NCBI GenBank assembly: GCA_019638485.1
Contig: JAHBTP010000001.1
Span: 248,001 to 312,000 of the forward strand
DNA from: Ferruginibacter sp.
Lineage (GTDB): Bacteria > Bacteroidota > Bacteroidia > Chitinophagales > Chitinophagaceae
DNA length: 64,000 nucleotides
Reading direction: 5' to 3'
The notes under the pieces: generated by a model
The model's input: only the letters and a program-made list of their open reading frames with translations
What the model was told of the DNA's origin: nothing
The model's database searches: none
Shown here: piece after piece, positions 51,137-59,952 of the stretch
Layout: every line of letters starts with the position of its first letter
How positions within the stretch are numbered: the stretch's first letter is position 1
Position numbers and translations under genes: made by a program

Positions 51137-52759
51137 ATGAAAAAATTATTTATCAATGTAATTGCATTGGTTTTGGCTGGAAATGCTATAGGTCAAACGC
51201 AAGGGAAAGAGGTCATAAATCTGGGAAACCAGGTCAACTCGGTTTACCATGAAGTTAGGCCAACTATTTCTGCCGATGGCCAAACACTATATTTCGTAGT
51301 GGAGGGAAATCCTAAGAATACCGGATATGCGTCTGATAAAAAGTCGCAGGATATTTGGTATTCCAAATTAGCAGCTGATGGTAGCTGGAGTGCAGCCACC
51401 CAAGCCCCCAAAGTGCTTAATGCACTTCCAAATAATGCTATCTTTTGGATTTCGGCTGATGGGAAGCGCGCCTTGATTCGTGGTGCTTTCGTAGATGGTA
51501 AATATGTTGGCAGAGGCTTTTCAATGGTTCATAGAGATGGCGATGAATGGTCAAAACCCGAAAAATTAGATGTGCCGGGATACGAAGCTTTATCTAAGGA
51601 TATTTATTCCGGTGGATTTTTAACCAGTGATGGGAAGCATTTGCTTATCTATCTCTCTACAGAAAAGAACAGCATGATTAATGATATTTATGTTAGCCAC
51701 CTCGGTAGTGATGGGAAATGGTCAAGGCCCGAAAGTATTGGTAGCGACGTAAATACTTTTGATTATGATGAGATCTCCCCATTTATGGCAGCGGATGGTG
51801 TTACTATGTATTTTGCAAGTAATCGCCCCGGTGGTTTGGGAAGCCATGATATTTGGATGACACGCAGATTAGATGAGTCATGGAAAAAATGGAGTACTCC
51901 GGTTAATTTAGGGGCGCCAATTAATACACCTAAATGGGATGCTTATTTTTCATTAGATGCAAGTGGTGAATATGCTTATTTATCTAGTGCAGAAACAGCA
52001 GTAGGCGGGGTTGATTTAGTAAAAGTTAAACTGGATTCATCTGCAAGACCTAATGCTGTAGTTTTAATGTATGGCAAAATGATTAACGGTGAATCTAAAG
52101 AGCCTATGAGTGCCACTTTATTTTATGGTGAAGTGGGAGGGGAAGATGAAGGGAATTTTGTTGCTGACCCCACTACAGGTGATTATAAAATGGTATTGCC
52201 TTATGGTAAAAAATATACCATTCGTGCTGAAGCCGATAAGTTTAATCCACTATCTGATACTATTGATTTAACAGTAGTAGATGCCTATAAACAAATCCAT
52301 CGCGATTTATACTTGATGCCTGAAGGTGGTGTTAAAGTAGTTAGCCCTGATGGTGGAGGTGATGATGGAAGACGCAAAATGGACGAATTAGAAGAAGGTG
52401 AGCAGTTGGAAGAAGGTGAAATAATTACGTTAGATAATATTTATTTTGTTTTTGCAAAGTCCTATTTGATATCTGAATCTTATACAGAACTTGATAAATT
52501 AGTTCGTTTAATGAAAGCGAACCCAACTATTAGCATTGAACTTTCTGCACATACAGATTGGATAGGAAAGCAATCGGATAATCTGAAGCTTTCTGAAGAT
52601 AGAGCTATAGCAACTAAAGAGTACTTGGAGGCTAAAGGTGTAGAAATGGGCCGTATAACCAGTAAAGGTTATGGCGAGTTGAAACCAATTGCATCTAACA
52701 TGACCCCTGATGGAAGACAAAAGAACAGAAGGGTTGAATTCTTGGTTATTAAAAAATAA
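51137..52759 (+). CDS. OmpA-family protein with PD40 propeller
   Basis: 540-residue exported protein (signal peptide KKLFINVIALVLAGNAIGQ). The N-terminal part has PD40/WD40-like repeats (IWYSKLAADGSWS, IYVSHLGSDGKWSRPESIG, FASNRPGGLGSHDIWMT). A CNA-B-like module follows (~305-390, VVLMYGKMINGESKEPMSATLFYG), then an acidic hinge (EELEEGEQLEEGE-type, ~410-425) and a C-terminal OmpA domain (~430-540) with AHTDWIG, LSEDRA and GRQKNRRVEF, which bind peptidoglycan diaminopimelate. Such proteins anchor T9SS-linked assemblies to the cell wall. It follows PorP/SprF by 20 bases and is closed by a strong terminator. Confidence 0.92.
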   Translation: MKKLFINVIALVLAGNAIGQTQGKEVINLGNQVNSVYHEVRPTISADGQTLYFVVEGNPKNTGYASDKKSQDIWYSKLAADGSWSAATQAPKVLNALPNNAIFWISADGKRALIRGAFVDGKYVGRGFSMVHRDGDEWSKPEKLDVPGYEALSKDIYSGGFLTSDGKHLLIYLSTEKNSMINDIYVSHLGSDGKWSRPESIGSDVNTFDYDEISPFMAADGVTMYFASNRPGGLGSHDIWMTRRLDESWKKWSTPVNLGAPINTPKWDAYFSLDASGEYAYLSSAETAVGGVDLVKVKLDSSARPNAVVLMYGKMINGESKEPMSATLFYGEVGGEDEGNFVADPTTGDYKMVLPYGKKYTIRAEADKFNPLSDTIDLTVVDAYKQIHRDLYLMPEGGVKVVSPDGGGDDGRRKMDELEEGEQLEEGEIITLDNIYFVFAKSYLISESYTELDKLVRLMKANPTISIELSAHTDWIGKQSDNLKLSEDRAIATKEYLEAKGVEMGRITSKGYGELKPIASNMTPDGRQKNRRVEFLVIKK

Positions 52760-52777
52760 TTATTGGTTTTATATACT

Positions 52778-52816
52778 AAGCAGATGCCTCAATTATTTGG
52801 GGCATCTGCTTTTTTA
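52778..52816 (+). terminator. Rho-independent terminator at the end of the polysaccharide block
   Basis: AAGCAGATGCC (52778-52788) pairs with GGCATCTGCTT (52801-52811), followed by T5. It lies 18 bases after the OmpA-family stop and marks the end of the long plus-strand block. Confidence 0.9.
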
Positions 52817-52953
52817 TTCAAGATTATAAATTACTGCTGTTTAATTAAGTGTTGTTAATAAAATTTAAAATGGATATAGTTGTATAGTGAAGAAAATGAA
52901 CTTGATGCGTATTGATGAAAGAATAATTTATATATAACACTTTGTAATATTAA

Positions 52954-52985
52954 AAGAGGCTGCCTCCATTTTTAGACAGCCTCTT
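52954..52985 (-). terminator. Hairpin serving the convergent minus-strand gene
   Basis: AAGAGGCTG (52954-52962) pairs with CAGCCTCTT (52977-52985). Read on the minus strand it is followed by TTAAT, and it lies 77 bases beyond the stop of the gene at 53062. A plus-strand role is also possible, as the sequence between the two terminators has no gene. Confidence 0.6.
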
Positions 52986-53061
52986 AAAAGATGCTACTGG
53001 TTTTTCATAAAAGCTTATGGGTTTATTTATCAATCCTGTTTGATTGTTTTAAAAGAATTGC

Positions 53062-54054
53062 CTAAACGCGCTTATATAAATTACCTATCAACATTCCTCT
53101 CTGGTAAATTTCTACTGTATATATCCCCGGAAGGGTCTTATCTCCTTGAAGTGAAAAAGTAACTATTTTGTTTCTCCCGGGTGTTAAGTTTTCAATGGAT
53201 AGTTTGCATGAGTAAATTTTCTTTCCTGATAAAGCCTGAAAAGTTCCGGATTCCCATGCTGATTTTTGTAAAACTTTTCCATTGGGTTGAATCACTACAA
53301 TCATTAAATCATCATTAGCAGTTCGATTCGAATTATTTTGAAGCAAGAAACTCCCTACAAGTTCCATGTTTTCCTCATTTATTCCGTTGCTTACTCTCTC
53401 AATACTCAGATTAGATGCTGTGTAAACCTTGGGTGTGGCTATTGAGGGATTTGCTTTGGGTACAGCAGTTGAAACAGTTGAGGAACTGGTAATTGGTGTT
53501 TCTATTGCTGAATGATTTGTAGCTGAAGAGGTGTTTGTCTCAATAGGGTTTGCATTAGGTTGCTTTTCAACAGGGCTGCCTTGTCTATTTATATTGGCTT
53601 GAAGGTCCAATAATAATTGATTTAATCTTTGGTTTTCAGAAGAAATGGAGCGATTTGTTTTTTGGAGAGATTGTAAACTGTGTTGTAATTCTTTAATCTT
53701 TAATAATGCTGCTTCAAAATCCTCGGTGCTTTTTGAATTTTTCAACATGGAGGTTAACTCATCTTTTAACTTATAATACTCTACTAATTTATTATCCAGC
53801 GTTTTTCCCAATGAATCAGCCCCTGAATAGGTAGTTGATAATTTTTGTTCCAGTGAGCCGATAGTTTGTGTATATAATGTAAATAATGAATCTCGTGTAC
53901 GTTCCTGCGTATCTGTTAGGCCTATTGTATTTTTTCTTAATTGCGCTTCTTTGGTTGAATAAAATTTATATCCCCAAACTACCAGCACTAAAAATGCAGA
54001 GAAAAGCAGGAGAAATGATAACAGTAATAAAAAAGTAATACGCTTATCCCTCAT
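53062..54054 (-). CDS. Membrane-anchored coiled-coil protein of unknown function
   Basis: 330 residues. One N-terminal transmembrane helix (ITFLLLLSFLLLFSAFLVLVVWGY, ~5-28; the quoted run is slightly longer than the core) is followed by a coiled-coil region (~35-150: heptad pattern with KELQHSLQSLQK and NQRLNQLLLDLQ), a Ser/Thr/Pro/Asn-rich linker (~155-210), and a C-terminal beta-rich domain (~215-330) ending in IYTVEIYQRGMLIGNLYKRV. I do not recognise the family. It follows the exported Ppx/GppA-like gene by 24 bases on the same strand, so they likely act together at the envelope. Confidence 0.7.
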   Translation of the reverse strand: MRDKRITFLLLLSFLLLFSAFLVLVVWGYKFYSTKEAQLRKNTIGLTDTQERTRDSLFTLYTQTIGSLEQKLSTTYSGADSLGKTLDNKLVEYYKLKDELTSMLKNSKSTEDFEAALLKIKELQHSLQSLQKTNRSISSENQRLNQLLLDLQANINRQGSPVEKQPNANPIETNTSSATNHSAIETPITSSSTVSTAVPKANPSIATPKVYTASNLSIERVSNGINEENMELVGSFLLQNNSNRTANDDLMIVVIQPNGKVLQKSAWESGTFQALSGKKIYSCKLSIENLTPGRNKIVTFSLQGDKTLPGIYTVEIYQRGMLIGNLYKRV

Positions 54055-54078
54055 ACTACTAATTAAGAGTTCATTTTA

Positions 54079-55230
54079 TTATTGAGAGATTGCTTGTTTT
54101 ACAAATGCGGAAATCCATCCGGTTTGTCCGTTCTTAACTAAGAAAAATTGTTTCCTTTCATAAACGCCTTCAAACTGACGCATAATTTTCAAAAGCAATC
54201 CCGTGCCTGATAATAATGCACGTTGATCAAAAACTTTATTTACAATCTTTGCCTGTTTTTTTACAAAGTCTTTATCTATTGTGGCATCATTCACAGATTG
54301 GGCAATAACTTCAGGCGAAAGGCTACCATAATTATCTGCAATACGATTCATAAATTCAGCAATTTCATCGTATGTAACAGGTACTACAGCGTTGTCAATT
54401 AATTCAGGGTATAACAAGGTAGCTATAGCCCAGGCTATTCCTCCGCTAAAGGCAATGTTATCACTCATATTGTAAGCGCCACTTACATTAACGGCATAAA
54501 CTATTTCCTGTTCGGGAGTTCCGGCCAACACGCGTGGTAATTGACGGGAAAAATTACGCAGTGATGTGTCTCCACCCGCACGGGAAGAGGTTTCATTGGC
54601 AATACTTTTTGTACCCCAGGTTAATTGAAACAGCCTGATGTCTTTTGTATTTCCATGCGGGAAAAAGCCTCCTTTTGTATTTCCACTTCCAATATCAATT
54701 AAAAACGTAGTAAACCGTCTTGAATCCGGTATTATACCCAAATGCGAAAGTCGGGCTTCTTCAGTTACATCTATAACGGTAACTACACGTTTTGGCTCAT
54801 GTATTTTTAATCTAAATGAATCCGCAAGCAGGGTTAGCCAATCTTGTTTATTGTCTTTTTCGGCAATTATACTTACTCCACTGCTAATGGTGGTATAGAT
54901 TTGACCGGAGGATATGGAATATCTATCAACCGCAATGTTAAACAAAGTTGTAAATGCCTTCAGTGTTGCAGAAAAAGTAGCAGGGGTGAAAGAAATAAAA
55001 TCAGTGTTGATAGAGGTGTCTTTTACAACTATATATTGATCCATTTTTTTCATATCCTTCCCAAAGTCAAGGATACTCATTTTTACACCTTTTGAACCTA
55101 CTTCAATTCCGGAAAAAAGATTTCCGGTTTTAAAATTCACTTGCTTGTTACCCTGTGCAGATGCAGTAAATGAAAAAATGTAAGCGCACAAAATCGCTAC
55201 AACAAATTTGGTATTTTGTGAAAACATCAC
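54079..55230 (-). CDS. Exported Ppx/GppA-like (ASKHA-fold) protein
   Basis: 383 residues, with a signal peptide (MMFSQNTKFVVAILCAYIFSFTASAQ, split here; cleavage near residue 26), so it is exported. After it the protein looks like an exopolyphosphatase/ppGpp-phosphatase homologue: SGIEVGSKGVKMSILDFG (first phosphate loop), LIDIGSGNTKGGFF (second loop), GIAWAIATLLYP and a C-terminal ALLSGTGLLLKIM. It retains the glycine-rich loops of the ASKHA fold but lies outside the cytoplasm, where ATP is scarce. It is probably either a phosphatase/binding protein for an envelope phosphate compound or a structural relic. The downstream partner is a coiled-coil membrane protein. Confidence 0.75.
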   Translation of the reverse strand: MMFSQNTKFVVAILCAYIFSFTASAQGNKQVNFKTGNLFSGIEVGSKGVKMSILDFGKDMKKMDQYIVVKDTSINTDFISFTPATFSATLKAFTTLFNIAVDRYSISSGQIYTTISSGVSIIAEKDNKQDWLTLLADSFRLKIHEPKRVVTVIDVTEEARLSHLGIIPDSRRFTTFLIDIGSGNTKGGFFPHGNTKDIRLFQLTWGTKSIANETSSRAGGDTSLRNFSRQLPRVLAGTPEQEIVYAVNVSGAYNMSDNIAFSGGIAWAIATLLYPELIDNAVVPVTYDEIAEFMNRIADNYGSLSPEVIAQSVNDATIDKDFVKKQAKIVNKVFDQRALLSGTGLLLKIMRQFEGVYERKQFFLVKNGQTGWISAFVKQAISQ

Positions 55231-55357
55231 GGTTAGTTTAGTAATAAAGTTACTATAAAGCCATTATAGGAAACAGGTAAATCAGTCAGGTGTGAAGAAC
55301 TTGTGGTAATTGTGGAAAACCTTTGCTGGTATGATTTACAGAAAGGATATGTGTGTC

Positions 55358-56320
55358 CTATTTTTTTAAGGATTCCGTTCCGGAAAAGGCTTCTTTAATT
55401 TTTTCATTTAGCCCGGTTTGAAGCATAGCAACTGCAGTGCGAATCATATTTTTGAATGCCGTGGCTTGAGATACTCCGTGCCCAATAATAACCGGCTTGG
55501 CAACACCTAAAACAGGCACTCCACCATACATCTCAAAATTGAATCGGTTAAAATGCTCATCATTAATATTCCTTCTTTTCACCAAATCGTAAATACTCTC
55601 TGCCATTTTTAAAATAACATTCCCTGTAAAACCGTCACAAACATATACTTCAGCTTTATCAATAAGTAAATCTCTCCCCTCTACATTACCTATGAAATGA
55701 ATGTGTTGGTTTTCTTTAAGTAATGGAAATGCCGCTTGTGCAAGCAAATTTCCTTTACCCTCTTCCTCGCCAATATTTAGTAACCCCGTACGTGGATTAT
55801 CTATGTTTAAAATATTGCGGGCAAACAAACTTCCTAAAGTGGCAAATTGATTTAAGTTTTCGGGTTTGCAATCTGCATTCAACCCTACATCAACCAATAA
55901 GCCTAAGGAGCCGTCTTCACGTGGTAAATAAGCGCCAATAGTGGGGCGGCTAACTCCCTCTATCGTTTTAATACTAAATAGGGCACCTACCATCATAGCG
56001 CCTGTATTTCCGGCAGAAATAAAAGCATCTGTTTCCCCTGTGGCAAGTAAATGAAAGCCTATAGCTATAGAAGAATGTTGCTTTTCTTTGAGCGCCTTGG
56101 TAGGATGCTCATTCATTTCAATTACCTCTGGAGCATGAATAAATGTGTAACTATTATCTGGAATTCCGGCATCTGCTAAAAGAGGCTGTACTTTGGTTTC
56201 ATCACCAATAAGAACAAGGTGAGTGCTGCCGGTATTGTCAGAGATATAGGCCTTGCAACCTTTGATTACTTCTTGTGGGGCTAAATCGCCGCCCATCATA
56301 TCTATTCCTATCCTAACCAT
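55358..56320 (-). CDS. plsX: Phosphate acyltransferase PlsX
   Basis: Makes acyl-phosphate from acyl-ACP in phospholipid synthesis, at the membrane face. At 320 residues it has the typical PlsX blocks: GIDMMGGDLAPQEVIKG at the N-terminus, SAGNTGAMMVGALF and KIAE-like later segments (YVCDGFTGNVILKMAESIYDLVK, split here) and the C-terminal VLGVAKPVIIGHGVSQATAFKN. It is the third gene in the DUF177-rpmF-plsX series, an order conserved in many bacteria. The gap to rpmF is 88 bases. Confidence 0.97.
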   Translation of the reverse strand: MVRIGIDMMGGDLAPQEVIKGCKAYISDNTGSTHLVLIGDETKVQPLLADAGIPDNSYTFIHAPEVIEMNEHPTKALKEKQHSSIAIGFHLLATGETDAFISAGNTGAMMVGALFSIKTIEGVSRPTIGAYLPREDGSLGLLVDVGLNADCKPENLNQFATLGSLFARNILNIDNPRTGLLNIGEEEGKGNLLAQAAFPLLKENQHIHFIGNVEGRDLLIDKAEVYVCDGFTGNVILKMAESIYDLVKRRNINDEHFNRFNFEMYGGVPVLGVAKPVIIGHGVSQATAFKNMIRTAVAMLQTGLNEKIKEAFSGTESLKK

Positions 56321-56408
56321 TGAGCATAAAAGCTATAAATAAAAAATTCCAAAATCAAAATGGAAGGTAGCCTAATTTGATTCTGGAATAATAAAAAGAT
56401 TTCAAGGA

Positions 56409-56603
56409 TTATGCTTTCAAAGGAGCTTTTTCGGCTACCACTTTTCCTTTGTAATAAAGCTTTCCTTCACTCACGTGAGCACGATGGCGAACATGAGTTT
56501 CACCTGTAGCGGTATCTGTGCTTAAGGTGGGAGCAGTGGCTTTATAATGCGTCCTTCTTTTTGCGCTGCGTTGTTGTGAATGGCGCCTTTTCGGATTTGG
56601 CAT
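56409..56603 (-). CDS. rpmF: 50S ribosomal protein L32
   Basis: 64-residue ribosomal protein with the N-terminal signature MPNPKRRHSQQRSAKRRTH (split). It lacks the zinc-binding cysteines, so it is the zinc-free form. It sits between DUF177 and plsX, the standard place. Its 195-base length makes it easy to miss in annotation. The upstream gap of 53 bases to the DUF177 stop contains no promoter match. Confidence 0.97.
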   Translation of the reverse strand: MPNPKRRHSQQRSAKRRTHYKATAPTLSTDTATGETHVRHRAHVSEGKLYYKGKVVAEKAPLKA

Positions 56604-56656
56604 AACTATTTGTTTTTATTCTATTTTTATTTATTTAATTACCTTTTTTTCTACTA

Positions 56657-57199
56657 TCAGTTCTTTTTAAATTTCTCCAGGTCTTTCCAAATAAGATTGG
56701 TGTTACTATCCCGATTTTGTTTTTCCATTTCCTCCAACTTCTTAATTACATCCGGATTACAACCTGAGTTTCCATTTTCATCGTCTTTGCACATTCGTTG
56801 CATGGGCATACTGAGTAAAACAAATTCGTAAATCCACCCTGAAACATCAATATGGCTATCGTTGCGTGAAATATACCAAATATCAGGGTCATCTTCTTGA
56901 TTATTCATTTCATCTGGATTCTCTACCAGTTTTACCACCATATTAAAATCATCCCACAAATCAAGTTGAAGAAGATTTCCGCATCGGTCACAATTTGCGG
57001 TGGTTTTCCCGCCTATTTCAAATTTTAGTATCATAAACCCGTTATGCTTATCTAATGTAAGCTTTACCTGAGCAGAAATAGGTAAGATTTCTGTATAACC
57101 CCGATCTTTAAAGAACTGTTCGTTTACCTCGTATCTGTATTCGTGACTTCCCGGCTTTAATCCTACAAATGCGATCTCATATTCCCTTCTATTTGCCAT
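56657..57199 (-). CDS. DUF177 (YceD-like) protein
   Basis: 180-residue protein of the YceD family found just upstream of rpmF and linked to ribosomal RNA metabolism. Visible features are NCDRCGNLLQLDLWDDF (the C-x-x-C motif and following strand), the acidic block DEMNNQEDDPDIWYI and the C-terminal RMCKDDENGNSGCNPDVIKKLEEM. The C-terminal extension is longer than in proteobacterial YceD. A full -7 box lies just upstream (57220-57227), making it the likely first gene of the operon. Confidence 0.9.
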   Translation of the reverse strand: MANRREYEIAFVGLKPGSHEYRYEVNEQFFKDRGYTEILPISAQVKLTLDKHNGFMILKFEIGGKTTANCDRCGNLLQLDLWDDFNMVVKLVENPDEMNNQEDDPDIWYISRNDSHIDVSGWIYEFVLLSMPMQRMCKDDENGNSGCNPDVIKKLEEMEKQNRDSNTNLIWKDLEKFKKN

Positions 57200-57219
57200 T
57201 GGCTTAGATTAAAGGACGG

Positions 57220-57227
57220 CAAATGTA
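57220..57227 (-). promoter_or_regulatory. -7 box for the DUF177-rpmF-plsX operon (TACATTTG)
   Basis: Reverse complement is TACATTTG, a full TAnnTTTG match, with a likely start near 57213 and a ~14-base leader to the DUF177 ATG at 57199. A -33 TTG is not obvious. Confidence 0.5.
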
Positions 57228-57309
57228 CAGCTTTTTTGTGGAATTAACATGCATTTTTATTGGCATATTCTAACTATTGGGGCTATTGCCATAATTTAGA
57301 TACTCAGAT

Positions 57310-58398
57310 ATGGCTAAGTTAAAGCGTAAAATAAGTATTGTATTGATTATTAGTGTGTTAATCCACATTCTTTCTTATTTCCCACAGGCTGTTGAACAAG
57401 GATATAGCATACCTGTTTATCCAGTTATCTCATGGATATTACGTTTTATAACCGGGTGGATTCCTTTTAGTATTGGAGACATTCTTTATCCCTTAATAGG
57501 GATATGGATGATATGGAAAGTTATAAAATCCTTTAAGATGGATGATCGCCTCTCCGGTTTTTGGTGGAAACGGACCCTAGGTAAGGGCGTGTTTTTTGTA
57601 GGTGTGGTGTATATTATTTTCAATCTGTTTTGGGGTTTAAATTATAATCGTAAAACTGTTTTGGAAAAAATTGGATTACAGCAAGAACAGTATTCAAAAG
57701 GTGACTTGGTTGCACTCAATAATATGTTGATGGAAAAGGTAAATGAATTTAGAGACTCTATTGTAAAGGATAGTATTCCTTTTCCCGACCGGAATACAAT
57801 GTTTAAGCAGGTAAACAAAGCTTATATCGATGCAGGGAAAAAATACCATTTCTTACGGTATCGCATATCCGCAATTAAGCCTTCATGGTGGAGTGAGGGG
57901 GTGAGTTATTTGGGCATCACCGGGTATTATAATCCGTTCACTGCTGAAGCACAGGTGAATACTAAGGTTCCTGCGATGATGCAACCCTATACAACAGCCC
58001 ATGAAATAGGTCATCAGGTAGGTTTTGCCCGTGAAGACGAAGCTAATTTTGCCGGCTTCCTTGCTGCGGAATCATCCAATAATCTCTGGCTGAAGTATTC
58101 TACTTATTTGGAAATGTTTCTATATGCCAATCGTAATTTGTATGATTTGGATTCTATTCATGCAAAGCGCTTTTCAAAGCAATTAAGTGCAGAGGTATTA
58201 AATGATTTGGCAGCATATAAAAGATTCAGGCTGGAGTATGAAAGTGTGATAGAACCTGTGTTTAGGTATATTTATGGTAAATATTTAGAGCAAAATCAAC
58301 AGCCTCAAGGCATGCTTACTTATAGTGATGTGATAGCAGGGTTAATTGTGTATTATAAATCAAAAGGGACATTAATCAAGTATAACGGAAATGATTAG
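57310..58398 (+). CDS. DUF3810 metallopeptidase-like membrane protein
   Basis: 362 residues. Three N-terminal hydrophobic segments (ISIVLIISVLIHILSYFP, VISWILRFITGWIPFSIGDILY, GVFFVGVVYIIFNLFWGLNYN) are followed by a soluble domain with the zinc-peptidase-like motif THEIGHQVGFAREDEANF (H-E-x-x-H, then E). This is the DUF3810 family of Bacteroidota. The motif strongly suggests a membrane-bound metalloprotease; no experimental role is known to me. It is divergent from the DUF177 operon and followed by the convergent dcd. Confidence 0.87.
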   Translation: MAKLKRKISIVLIISVLIHILSYFPQAVEQGYSIPVYPVISWILRFITGWIPFSIGDILYPLIGIWMIWKVIKSFKMDDRLSGFWWKRTLGKGVFFVGVVYIIFNLFWGLNYNRKTVLEKIGLQQEQYSKGDLVALNNMLMEKVNEFRDSIVKDSIPFPDRNTMFKQVNKAYIDAGKKYHFLRYRISAIKPSWWSEGVSYLGITGYYNPFTAEAQVNTKVPAMMQPYTTAHEIGHQVGFAREDEANFAGFLAAESSNNLWLKYSTYLEMFLYANRNLYDLDSIHAKRFSKQLSAEVLNDLAAYKRFRLEYESVIEPVFRYIYGKYLEQNQQPQGMLTYSDVIAGLIVYYKSKGTLIKYNGND

Positions 58399-58407
58399 AC
58401 GATTCTT

Positions 58408-58944
58408 TTAAAATTTATTCTTCCACATCATACTTTCTACCGGCCTATTGGGCTGGCCACTGTATTTGGCATTTGATTTCTTGTTATAAGGCACTTCAAT
58501 TTCTCCTTCTACCGGAAAGTAGATAAGCTGTCCAACCGGCATTCCTGCATAAACTTTTACCGGGATTTTGACTGAAATTTCTAATGTCCAATTTCCACAA
58601 AAGCCCACATCCCCTTTACCCGCAGTAGCATGAATGTCAATACCCAATCTGCCTGTACTTGATTTTCCTTCTAAAAATGGGACATGACTGTGTGTTTCTG
58701 TATATTCTTCTGTTACTCCCAAATATAAAATATTAGGCTGGAGAATAAACCCTTCTTCTCCAATCTCAAAATGTTTGATGGTATTGTGCTTTTTGGCATC
58801 TAATTCAGCAGCTTCATAAGTTGCCAGATATTTACCTAAGTGAACATCATAACTATTACTACCCAAACGTGAACGATCAAATGGAGTGATTACAATGGTC
58901 CCCTTTTCCATTTCTTCTAAAATGCGTTTATCACTTAAAATCAT
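58408..58944 (-). CDS. dcd: dCTP deaminase
   Basis: 178-residue homotrimer-forming enzyme converting dCTP to dUTP. The N-terminal RLGSNSYDVHLGKYLATYE and the active-site block FLEGKSSTGRLGIDIHATAGKGDVGF (split) are characteristic, with the catalytic Glu in LEGKSS. The C-terminus NRPVESMMWKNKF matches family length. It stands alone between convergent DUF3810 and the divergent phosphopantetheinyl transferase. Confidence 0.94.
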   Translation of the reverse strand: MILSDKRILEEMEKGTIVITPFDRSRLGSNSYDVHLGKYLATYEAAELDAKKHNTIKHFEIGEEGFILQPNILYLGVTEEYTETHSHVPFLEGKSSTGRLGIDIHATAGKGDVGFCGNWTLEISVKIPVKVYAGMPVGQLIYFPVEGEIEVPYNKKSNAKYSGQPNRPVESMMWKNKF

Positions 58945-59012
58945 CGTTGAAAATTTATTCGTTTATTTGTAAAATTAAATAGTTTACTTTTCTTTTTAGG
59001 TAAATTTTAATT

Positions 59013-59645
59013 ATGCCGCTGGTTTATCAACAAAATATCAACGATGTAACTAAGCTGGGTGTTTGGCAGATTGTGGAAGATGAAACTTTCTTTTATCATA
59101 TCGGACTTAATAAGCCGGTTATTCAACATCCCGGAAAACGGCTGCAGACATTAGCGGGTAGAAATTTGCTGATTCAATTATTTCCTGATTTTCCATTAAA
59201 TGAAGTGAAAATAGCACCCACCCGAAAACCATTTTTACCTAATGCACCGTTTCATTTTTCAATTTCGCACTGTGGGTTATATGCCGCTGCAATTGTGAGC
59301 CGTAAGATGCAGGTGGGGGTGGATATTGAAATTCCACAACAAAAAATCATTGCTTTGAAACATAAATTTGTAACGCCGGATGAGCAGTTGATTTTAAAAG
59401 AAAATAGTTGGCCTGAAATAGCTTCGTTAACGGCAGCATGGAGTATGAAAGAAGCAGTTTTTAAATGGTACGGTGCAGGAGGTGTTGATTTTAAAACTCA
59501 AATAAGAATTAAAAGATTCTCTGCTGTTGGGAATTCCTTTAATGCCAATATTCTTTTTTCAAATTTGGAGCAAAGGGCTTTAACCTTACATGGTATTCTT
59601 TTTAATGGAGCTTGTTTGTCGTGGGTTTTATCTTCTCCAAATTAA
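59013..59645 (+). CDS. 4'-phosphopantetheinyl transferase
   Basis: Activates acyl- or peptidyl-carrier proteins by adding the phosphopantetheine arm. 210 residues, Sfp-like two-half form: the magnesium motif VGVDIEIP and the WSMKEAVFKWYG helix are visible, and FHFSISHCGLYAAAIV gives the substrate-binding strand. It has the length of a group II (Sfp/AcpT-like) enzyme. The last four bases overlap the convergent gene at 59642. Its carrier-protein partner is unknown; no polyketide or peptide synthetase is in the window. Confidence 0.93.
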   Translation: MPLVYQQNINDVTKLGVWQIVEDETFFYHIGLNKPVIQHPGKRLQTLAGRNLLIQLFPDFPLNEVKIAPTRKPFLPNAPFHFSISHCGLYAAAIVSRKMQVGVDIEIPQQKIIALKHKFVTPDEQLILKENSWPEIASLTAAWSMKEAVFKWYGAGGVDFKTQIRIKRFSAVGNSFNANILFSNLEQRALTLHGILFNGACLSWVLSSPN

Positions 59646-59947
59646 TCTTCATTAGGTTTAACCAATCTGTCATATAGTTTCGGATTGTTTTTTATTCTTC
59701 TGGCAAGAAAAATCATGATGGCTGCAAGAGGAAGTAAAATTCCAATGGGGATTAAAAAATCTTTTGCAGTTGGCGGCTGTCGCTCTTTTTCTAAAAGGTC
59801 AATGTGTTCTATTACAATTTTTCGAGCCACTGAATCTTTCTGAAATTCATTTAATTGATTAAAATTTTTTGGAAGCACTTTAGGATTTACTTCTATGCTC
59901 GTTTTTTCATTTACATGCAAGAGATATGGTTCCGGAGGTTGCGGCAT
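59642..59947 (-). CDS. Small single-pass membrane protein, unknown function
   Basis: 101 residues, mostly hydrophilic, with one transmembrane helix near the C-terminal half (IPIGILLPLAAIMIFLARRI, ~70-90) and a basic C-terminal tail. It lies 5 bases after the DUF2130 gene on the same strand, so is probably part of that operon. It has no family I recognise. Confidence 0.65.
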   Translation of the reverse strand: MPQPPEPYLLHVNEKTSIEVNPKVLPKNFNQLNEFQKDSVARKIVIEHIDLLEKERQPPTAKDFLIPIGILLPLAAIMIFLARRIKNNPKLYDRLVKPNED

Positions 59948-59952
59948 TTTAT

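Noticed and set aside
52817..53061. Small gene or RNA gene between the convergent blocks
   Set aside because: No frame or tRNA/ncRNA structure beyond the hairpins at 52778 and 52954.
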